From Nitrospirae bacterium RBG_13_39_12 (GTDB lineage Bacteria; Nitrospirota; Thermodesulfovibrionia; Thermodesulfovibrionales; SM23-35): a DNA stretch of 11,780 bases. Below the pieces are notes generated by a model, which saw only the letters and a program-made list of their open reading frames with translations, was not told where the DNA came from and ran no database searches. Below are positions 7,376 through 11,780 of this stretch, piece by piece. Both the position numbers and the translations under genes were made by a program. Numbering within the stretch: position 1 is the first letter of the stretch; every line of letters begins with the position of its first letter. The stretch covers positions 1 to 11,780 of the forward strand of contig MHEF01000104.1 of the NCBI GenBank assembly GCA_001805125.1, read 5' to 3'.

Positions 7376-7933
7376 ATGGAATTTTATAATGAGGATGATC
7401 TCGAACGTGCAGGTTTGTATGAACTATTTTCTTCTTTCTTCATGCAGGAGCCATCGTTTGAAACATTAACGCCTGTCAAAGAAATATTCGATTTAGAATT
7501 TGATGACACACTATATGAAATAAGGACGGACTTCAAGCTTTTATTCTCGGAAACCGGAGGAAATCTCCTGCCTTACGAATCGCTTTATAACTATCTCGTT
7601 TGGGAAGCCCAGGGAATAGGTGGAAAAGTTACCGAAGAAGTGCAGAAATTCTACCAGTCTGCAGACCTTATACTAGATGAGAAATTAGACCTCATCCCTG
7701 ACCATCTGTCTGCCGAACTGCTTTTCATGAGCTATCTTATAGAGAATAGCTTTATAGAACAGCAGAAAGGTTTCCTTGAGTATCATCTGTCTGCCTGGGT
7801 CCCGGATTACTGCGACAGTGTTCAAATACATGCACGTACAACCTTTTATAAAGAGGTTGCAGATTTGCTAAGGGAATTTATATTAAAAGAGTGCGAAGAT
7901 TTCGGGATAACAAAGCTAAATGATATTTATTAG
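7376..7933 (+). CDS. TorD/DmsD-family molybdoenzyme chaperone
   Basis: A 185-residue acidic, all-helical cytoplasmic protein of the TorD/NarJ/DmsD group, which binds the twin-arginine signal or apo-form of molybdopterin oxidoreductases and holds them until the cofactor is loaded. Family signatures are visible: an N-terminal helix with LYELFSSFF (14-22), DFKLLFSETGG followed by LPYESLY (65-71), the P-D-H-x-S-x-E-L core motif at 108-115 with FMSYLI after it, and FLEYHLSAWVPDY (133-145). Length is normal for the family. No molybdoenzyme, iron-sulfur subunit or moa/mob gene lies in the window, so its client must be encoded elsewhere. Start ATG 7376 has only a weak GGT upstream. Confidence 0.85.
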   Translation: MEFYNEDDLERAGLYELFSSFFMQEPSFETLTPVKEIFDLEFDDTLYEIRTDFKLLFSETGGNLLPYESLYNYLVWEAQGIGGKVTEEVQKFYQSADLILDEKLDLIPDHLSAELLFMSYLIENSFIEQQKGFLEYHLSAWVPDYCDSVQIHARTTFYKEVADLLREFILKECEDFGITKLNDIY

Positions 7934-8075
7934 GGAATGTTTACAATAATATTAAGGCTAATTTATTATCAATCTTACCGGACAGGGCTTTAATGCTTTT
8001 CTGAAAAAAACTTCTTTGGTTTCATACGAGAGTACAAGGCATGGTTACTATAGTAATATTTTTACGTTACAATCC

Positions 8076-8795
8076 CTATTTTTTGTCATTAGAAATATCG
8101 TAAGTATTCTTTAATCTCCGCAATTTTTCTTTTATATACGTTTCTATCGCAGATTTTTCGCTAATTTTAATGTCTGAGAATTTAATGCCGTAATAGTAAG
8201 TGTCAAATTCAATTTTCTTTTCAATAACTCTGACGATCTCTGCTTCAGTAAAAATATGCACAGAGTTTGGCAGAAAAAAAGAACATACGATATTGTCACC
8301 TTGATCAATTATTTTTTCCGTTTGAAATAACATGCCCGATGCACTTATATTTTCTGATATACACAAGAAAGGCTTGCCTTTGTATTTCCCATGAACTTTT
8401 ATCACTACCGGTGCTCTTAAATATTCCCTTTGGGCGACGCTGAGAAGTTGATGGGCTTTTTCAAACATGATTGAAAGGTCTAGAGGTTCATGCATGAATA
8501 AATTAGCCCTGCACCGTGATTGCCTGTCGATATCAGATTTTATATTTGAACAAATAATAATGATAGATACCCTGCGCAAGGTTTTATCATTTCTGATGAG
8601 TGAACAGAGAGTTTCTCCATCCATTTGCGGTGTATCAAGGCGAGTGATGATAAGATCAAGCTGTTCTTTTTTATGAATAGAAAGAGCTTCTTCATTTGAC
8701 GATGATGTTAATATTTTTATATTTTCTCTATTAAAGAAACTTTCTTTTTTGTCAATTGCAGATTTTATATCTTTTGCGATGAGTATTTTTTTCAT
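8076..8795 (-). CDS. PilZ domain protein with a degenerate receiver domain
   Basis: A 239-residue cytoplasmic two-domain protein. ATG 8795 (MKKILIAKD) is chosen because CGGAA lies 4-5 nt upstream; the GTG at 8816 has no ribosome binding site. Residues 1-118 have the receiver fold, but the phosphoacceptor position is Arg52 (sequence TRLDTPQMDG where LDxxMPxMDG is expected), the first-strand acidic pair is reduced to one Asp (AKD), and the conserved Lys before Pro is Glu (HEP). It should not be phosphorylated in the usual way. Residues ~120-235 are PilZ with both c-di-GMP motifs intact: REYLR (R123xxxR127) and NISASG (149-154). It therefore probably senses c-di-GMP and passes the signal through protein contact in motility, adhesion or polysaccharide export; its partner is not in the window. 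Confidence 0.88.
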   Translation of the reverse strand: MKKILIAKDIKSAIDKKESFFNRENIKILTSSSNEEALSIHKKEQLDLIITRLDTPQMDGETLCSLIRNDKTLRRVSIIIICSNIKSDIDRQSRCRANLFMHEPLDLSIMFEKAHQLLSVAQREYLRAPVVIKVHGKYKGKPFLCISENISASGMLFQTEKIIDQGDNIVCSFFLPNSVHIFTEAEIVRVIEKKIEFDTYYYGIKFSDIKISEKSAIETYIKEKLRRLKNTYDISNDKK

Positions 8796-9084
8796 GATTT
8801 CCGTGTAACGACTCACTTGCTTAGAGGATAAGTATACATGTATTTATTGATAACTATAAGCATTGATTATCTTTTGTTTAATAAACAGAATCACACATTC
8901 ATTATAGTTTGTTTCCTATGTTATTTCAAAACAATTGGTAATTTAGAAATTAATACAGTGGCATTATAAATAATACAGGGACTTACCTTATCGATTAAAA
9001 AAAACTACAAAATGACCTGTTCTAATGTAATATCGTTGTAATTGTTATAATTTATCTATATTTTACTGCATGTGAAGTGAAATA
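8796..9084. other. AT-rich divergent intergenic region
   Basis: Together with the promoter and leader up to 9159 this is about 360 bases without a sizeable gene, between the divergent PilZ and phosphodiesterase genes. It holds ATACATGTAT (8834-8843), a 10-bp palindrome close upstream of the PilZ gene, and TGTTTA-A-TAAACA (8875-8887), a 13-bp palindrome. Either could be an operator for the PilZ gene. An extended -10 is listed separately at 9043. No protein-like frame was seen. Confidence 0.4.
9043..9051 (+). promoter_or_regulatory. extended -10 element (second promoter candidate)
   Basis: TGTTATAAT matches the extended -10 TGnTATAAT exactly, with no recognisable -35 at 16-18 bp. It points towards the phosphodiesterase gene and lies upstream of the better promoter at 9085. 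In DNA this AT-rich a chance match is possible. Confidence 0.35.
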
Positions 9085-9113
9085 TTGATATGAACATATA
9101 TTTCATATATATT
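9085..9113 (+). promoter_or_regulatory. sigma-70-type promoter with inverted repeat in the spacer
   Basis: TTGATA (9085-9090, five of six to consensus) and TATATT (9108-9113, five of six) are separated by exactly 17 bp. The expected start is near 9120, about 40 nt before the leader ORF. ATATGAA (9088-9094) and TTCATAT (9102-9108) are a perfect 7-bp inverted repeat 7 bp apart that fills the spacer, so a protein bound there would block RNA polymerase. This is a repressor-site pattern; the regulator is unknown. Confidence 0.5.
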
Positions 9114-9159
9114 ATTTATTATAAAAGATAACAGACTCTGTTTTAATGGAGGATCTATC

Positions 9160-9204
9160 ATGCTTTTTAAGTCTTGTTTCTTTAATTTTCTATTATGTTT
9201 CTGA
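9160..9204 (+). CDS. 14-codon upstream ORF (leader peptide) of the phosphodiesterase gene
   Basis: ATG 9160 is preceded by GGAGGA (9148-9153) at ideal spacing, the strongest ribosome binding site in this part of the window. It encodes MLFKSCFFNFLLCF and stops at TGA (9202-9204), 10 nt inside the next gene, which starts at 9195 without a ribosome binding site of its own. The peptide is hydrophobic and rich in Phe, Leu and Cys. The layout suggests translational coupling: ribosomes loaded at the leader end where the main gene begins. It could also be a control peptide. A frameshift in the data that would join the two is less likely, because the main ORF starts right where GDPD proteins normally begin. 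Confidence 0.5.
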   Translation: MLFKSCFFNFLLCF

Positions 9205-9863
9205 AAGTCGGTCACCGCGGAGCCAGGGCTTACGAAATCGAGAATACTCTAGAAAGTTACAGCAAGGCAATCGAATTAGGCGCTAATGCCATAGAGCTGG
9301 ATGTACGGATATCCAGTGACGCCAAATTAATCATCAGCCATGACGATAATCTGAAAAAAGTCTTTGGTAAAGATGTTCGTGTAAACGAGGCTACGCTTGA
9401 AATACTGAAAGAGTTGACTGGAAACAGGATTATCTCACTCGAGGAAGCCTTACGATTCATCGACAGGAGAGTTGACAAGATACTTATAGAATTAAAAGAG
9501 CCCGGATATGAAAATAAAGTCCTGGATGTATTAATGGAAGAAAAGATGCGGGACAGCGTTATCGTGGTATCCTTTCACGAAGAAGTCCTTGCCCACATAA
9601 GGAACCTCGACAAGAGAGTCGAAATAGGCCTGGTTTATACAAAATTTAAAAAGCCTATCGACGCTGCTCTTAACCTGGATGCCCAGTATCTAGTCCCTTT
9701 ATATAGGTTTGTACATAGAAAAAATGTTGCAAAGGCACACAAGAAAAATCTTAAGGTAATTGTCTGGACAATTAATACGAAAGAGGAAGCCGAAGTTTAC
9801 ATAGCGAAAGGAGTTGACGGCATTGCAACCGACAAACCTGATATTTTTACAAGGACAGTTTGA
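9195..9863 (+). CDS. glycerophosphodiester phosphodiesterase (GDPD, UgpQ/GlpQ type)
   Basis: A 222-residue cytoplasmic GDPD-fold TIM barrel. It hydrolyses glycerophosphodiesters from phospholipid turnover to glycerol-3-phosphate and an alcohol, with a divalent metal. Motifs: GHRGA (6-10) with catalytic His7 and Arg8, ENT (16-18), ELD (34-36) with metal ligands Glu34 and Asp36, SHDD (48-51) with catalytic His49, LIELK (97-101), VVSFHEE near 124-130, and the closing VIVWTINTKEEAE and GVDGIATDKPD. Length and lack of a signal peptide fit the short cytoplasmic UgpQ-like group rather than periplasmic GlpQ. The usual PENT is IENT. The start overlaps the leader ORF at 9160 and has no separate ribosome binding site, so expression probably depends on that ORF. 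Transcription is likely from 9085. Confidence 0.92.
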   Translation: MFLKVGHRGARAYEIENTLESYSKAIELGANAIELDVRISSDAKLIISHDDNLKKVFGKDVRVNEATLEILKELTGNRIISLEEALRFIDRRVDKILIELKEPGYENKVLDVLMEEKMRDSVIVVSFHEEVLAHIRNLDKRVEIGLVYTKFKKPIDAALNLDAQYLVPLYRFVHRKNVAKAHKKNLKVIVWTINTKEEAEVYIAKGVDGIATDKPDIFTRTV

Positions 9864-9956
9864 ATCTTAACAAGAAGACGCTGAATTGCAAAATGGTAGT
9901 AAAGAGAATTCAACACTCAGGATGCAATCTTTTCTTAGTCATTTCGGGTTAATTCT

Positions 9957-10334
9957 ATGAGGATATGGGACCTGGCGCCAAAAAGATTATGTCGCCAGCA
10001 TCTTCTCGGCGAACAAAGGGAATTACATGCAATATGGAGCATATCGACTGTTAATAAAACAGGCTATTCTAATCATCCCGAAGTCCTGAGATGGAAAGGC
10101 AGATTAAAAGCCCTGTATATTCGTCATGAAAGACTTGTTACAGAGATGAAGAAAAGAGGTTACATGCACAGAAGCCCCCTGTCTTTAAAATTTGCAACTG
10201 GCAAGAGCAAACAGGATAGACGTATTCATTCATATAAAGACCAGATAATGATTCTGAAAAATAAAAAATGCAGATGTGCCTTATGCCCTTATCTTATGCG
10301 CCATTCAGAAACTCTCTGGAATGAGCCCACATAA
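9957..10334 (+). CDS. T4 endonuclease V-like pyrimidine dimer DNA glycosylase
   Basis: A 125-residue basic protein. Residues 12-23 (CRQHLLGEQREL) align with the active-site helix of phage T4 endonuclease V (DQHLMAEYREL), giving His15, Glu19, Arg21 and the catalytic Glu22. Further matches are a helix KALYIRHERLVTEMKKRGY (51-69) and HRSPL after it. The T4 enzyme removes the 5' base of a UV-induced pyrimidine dimer with an N-terminal Thr2 amine as nucleophile and then cuts the strand. Here Thr2 is absent and the numbering is shifted by one, so Met1 would hold that position. A C-terminal Cys trio (Cys105, Cys107, Cys110) may bind metal. It lies 93 nt after the phosphodiesterase gene on the same strand. 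The start has only a weak GGG upstream. Family assignment is firm; activity is inferred. Confidence 0.8.
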   Translation: MRIWDLAPKRLCRQHLLGEQRELHAIWSISTVNKTGYSNHPEVLRWKGRLKALYIRHERLVTEMKKRGYMHRSPLSLKFATGKSKQDRRIHSYKDQIMILKNKKCRCALCPYLMRHSETLWNEPT

Positions 10335-10727
10335 AAACATTAGGAAATATATAAAGAATGAGTTTATTCATACCATTAAATACATTTTAATGAATTTATA
10401 AAAATTAATAAACTTGTTTGAGTTTTATCATTTTAACAGCTTTTGTTATTACGTTGCTATCGTATTTCAGCGAATCCGCCTTTACGTTTCTCATTTTTTA
10501 TTATTCTCTTACCTCTACCTTTGCCTTCAGCTTTACGTGTTATTTTTTTACCATTGCGATTTATAGCTGTTTTTGCTTATCATATTTTTTTAATACGTTT
10601 AGGGAGCAGGTTTGTGAAATTTTTCTTTTAAACAGAAAATATGCAACTCAAAAAAACAAACACTGTTCCATTCATCTTGTAACACAATAATGCCAGTTTT
10701 GCTGGATAATTATCTGGAAAGGTGACC
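10335..10727. other. intergenic region with possible decayed coding remnant
   Basis: About 390 bases without a convincing gene. The first part holds the nested stem-loop listed at 10357. From about 10440 to 10620 the + strand is T-rich. Read on the minus strand, 10457-10576 is an open frame of 39 codons without a start, beginning right after two stops and rich in Lys, Arg and Gly (KGRGKR, KRKGGFAEIR at its end). The same frame is also open for about a dozen codons before the stops. It may be the decayed end of a small basic nucleic-acid-binding protein, or only purine-rich composition. A perfect palindrome, GATAATTATC (10705-10714), lies just before the threonine synthase ribosome binding site. 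Confidence 0.35.
10357..10418 (+). terminator. nested stem-loop after the glycosylase gene (possible terminator)
   Basis: AGTTTATT (10361-10368) pairs with AATAAACT (10407-10414). In RNA the stem extends outward to 10357/10418 with two G-U and two A-U pairs, about 12 pairs in all. Inside it CATTAAA (10374-10380) pairs with TTTAATG (10386-10392) around TACAT. It lies 22 nt after the stop of the glycosylase gene. The stems are AT-rich and the T-run downstream is interrupted, so it is a weak terminator at best; a structured 3' end is the other reading. Confidence 0.35.
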
Positions 10728-11780
10728 ATGTCATATAGAGCCTGGTTTCAATGCATTAACCAGCAGTGCCGAGAGAGATATCCTCTTAACACGATCATAT
10801 ATCGCTGCAAGACATGCGAATCGCTGCTTGAAGTACAGCACGACATTGATGCCCTCGCCCGCCGCAATGCCAAGGAATGGATGAGGTTGTTCGAGGATCG
10901 TTACAAGTCCACCGAGTGGCCTTACGGTTCAGGAGTTTGGGGTAAAAAGGAATGGGTACTGCCCCAGATTGATAATAACAACATAGTCTCTCTTTACGAG
11001 GGAGACACCAACCTGTTCTGGGCTGAGAGATTCGGCAAGATGATCGGTCTGGATGACCTCTGGATTAAACTTTGCGGCAATTCGCATAGTGGTTCGTTCA
11101 AGGACTTAGGCATGACTGTGCTGGTGTCGCAGGTAAAACAGATGATAAGCGAAGGAGCTCCGATCAAAGCAGTTGCCTGCGCATCTACCGGCGATACATC
11201 AGCTGCGCTGGCTGTCTACTGTGCTGCAGCAGGAATACAGTCTGTCGTGTTGCTTCCTAAAGGCAGGGTCTCAGTAGCGCAGCTTATCCAGCCGATTGCC
11301 AATGGTGCGCTGGTTTTATCTTTGGACACAGACTTCGACGGCTGCATGAACATTGTACAGAAAATCACCAGTGACGAGTCAATCTATCTGGCAAACTCGA
11401 TGAACTCTCTTAGAATCGAGGGACAGAAAACTGTCGGAATCGAGATACTACAACAGTTTGATTGGGAAACTCCTGACGTTATCATAATACCAGGCGGAAA
11501 CCTCGGGAATGTTTCCGCTCTCGGCAGCGGTCTTCTTATGATGCGGGATCTTGGTCTGATTTCCAAACTTCCGCGTATAGTAGTTGCACAAGCCGAGCGC
11601 GCCAACCCTCTCTACAGATCATATCTGAAAAACTTCGAGACCTTCGAGCCAATCCAAGCCCAGAAAACACTAGCAAGTGCCATACAGATTGGGAACCCTG
11701 TCAGCGTTGAAAAAGCTATCCGCACGCTGAAGCAGTTCAAGGGCATTGTCGTAGATGCCACTGAACAAGTGAACAAGAAT
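10728..11780 (+). CDS. thrC: threonine synthase with N-terminal zinc ribbon, 3' end outside the window
   Basis: The frame is open from ATG 10728 to the last base (351 codons, no stop), so the protein is cut by the window edge. AAAGGTGA just upstream is a good ribosome binding site. Threonine synthase turns O-phosphohomoserine into threonine with pyridoxal phosphate. Residues 9-30 carry a zinc-ribbon pattern, Cys9-x4-Cys14 and Cys27-x2-Cys30, found in one branch of the family. The PLP lysine is Lys125 in SGSFKDLGMT; ASTGDTSAA (152-160) and GGNLGN (256-261) bind the cofactor phosphate and substrate, and LYEGDTNL (89-96) and ANSMNSLR (222-229) are also typical. Base use is visibly more GC-rich than in the genes to its left, as often seen for a well-expressed housekeeping gene. 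No other threonine-pathway gene is in view. Confidence 0.93.
   Translation, partial: MSYRAWFQCINQQCRERYPLNTIIYRCKTCESLLEVQHDIDALARRNAKEWMRLFEDRYKSTEWPYGSGVWGKKEWVLPQIDNNNIVSLYEGDTNLFWAERFGKMIGLDDLWIKLCGNSHSGSFKDLGMTVLVSQVKQMISEGAPIKAVACASTGDTSAALAVYCAAAGIQSVVLLPKGRVSVAQLIQPIANGALVLSLDTDFDGCMNIVQKITSDESIYLANSMNSLRIEGQKTVGIEILQQFDWETPDVIIIPGGNLGNVSALGSGLLMMRDLGLISKLPRIVVAQAERANPLYRSYLKNFETFEPIQAQKTLASAIQIGNPVSVEKAIRTLKQFKGIVVDATEQVNKN

Noticed and set aside
8045..8068. TTACTATAGTAA palindrome followed by a short T-run, between the convergent chaperone and PilZ genes, as a two-way terminator.
   Set aside because: With a real loop only four A-T-rich pairs remain, too weak for an intrinsic terminator.
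10418..10690. A 90-codon hydrophobic, Phe/Ser/Leu-rich open frame on the + strand starting with TTG, and a shorter one inside it from 10443.
   Set aside because: No ribosome binding site, no known pattern; the hydrophobic reading is what a T-rich strand gives by chance, and the two frames overlap.
11384..11605. A 73-codon minus-strand frame near the right end.
   Set aside because: It lies inside the threonine synthase frame, which has all family motifs and runs unbroken to the edge.

Overview
The window is AT-rich bacterial chromosomal DNA with ordinary, well-spaced genes. Several proteins carry Sec-type signal peptides and one carries a lipoprotein signal. Together with a TorD-type chaperone, a PilZ protein, a GSU3473-like small protein and a zinc-ribbon threonine synthase, this suggests a Gram-negative, probably anaerobic or respiring bacterium of the Nitrospirota or Desulfobacterota type. 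That placement is an inference from gene content, not proof. No rRNA, tRNA, CRISPR array, transposase or phage gene was seen.

Left part (1-1450): a promoter overlapped by an inverted repeat and a 5'UTR hairpin lead into a 63-residue GSU3473-like protein. On the opposite strand lie a lipoprotein with an NTF2-like domain and, 17 nt after its stop, the first ~21 codons of a nucleotide-sugar epimerase/dehydratase. That gene then runs into unrelated sequence, so a rearrangement scar lies near 310-345.

Centre (1633-6495): three exported carbohydrate-active proteins lie in tandem on the + strand. They are a PgaB-like polysaccharide deacetylase, a DUF4015 (COG1306-like) glycoside hydrolase with an N-terminal beta-sandwich, and an 801-residue fusion of a serine beta-lactamase-like hydrolase with a DUF1343/NamZ exo-N-acetylmuramidase. 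The fusion joins in one chain two activities that Bacillus subtilis keeps as neighbouring genes (amiE and namZ) for cell-wall salvage. All three proteins should act in the periplasm or outside the cell on amino-sugar polymers.

Right part (6535-11780): a SprT-like zinc peptidase (-), an orphan TorD-family chaperone (+), a PilZ protein whose receiver domain has lost its phosphoacceptor Asp (-), a glycerophosphodiester phosphodiesterase (+), a short T4 endonuclease V-like DNA glycosylase (+), and a threonine synthase running off the right edge (+). The phosphodiesterase is preceded by a good promoter with an operator-like inverted repeat in its spacer and by a 14-codon upstream ORF that holds the only good ribosome binding site and overlaps the gene start.

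The most promising points are the NamZ fusion, the endonuclease V homologue whose active site is shifted by exactly one residue so that Met1 replaces Thr2, the c-di-GMP-binding pseudo-receiver, and the upstream-ORF leader. I found no clearly new multi-gene defence or mobile system.
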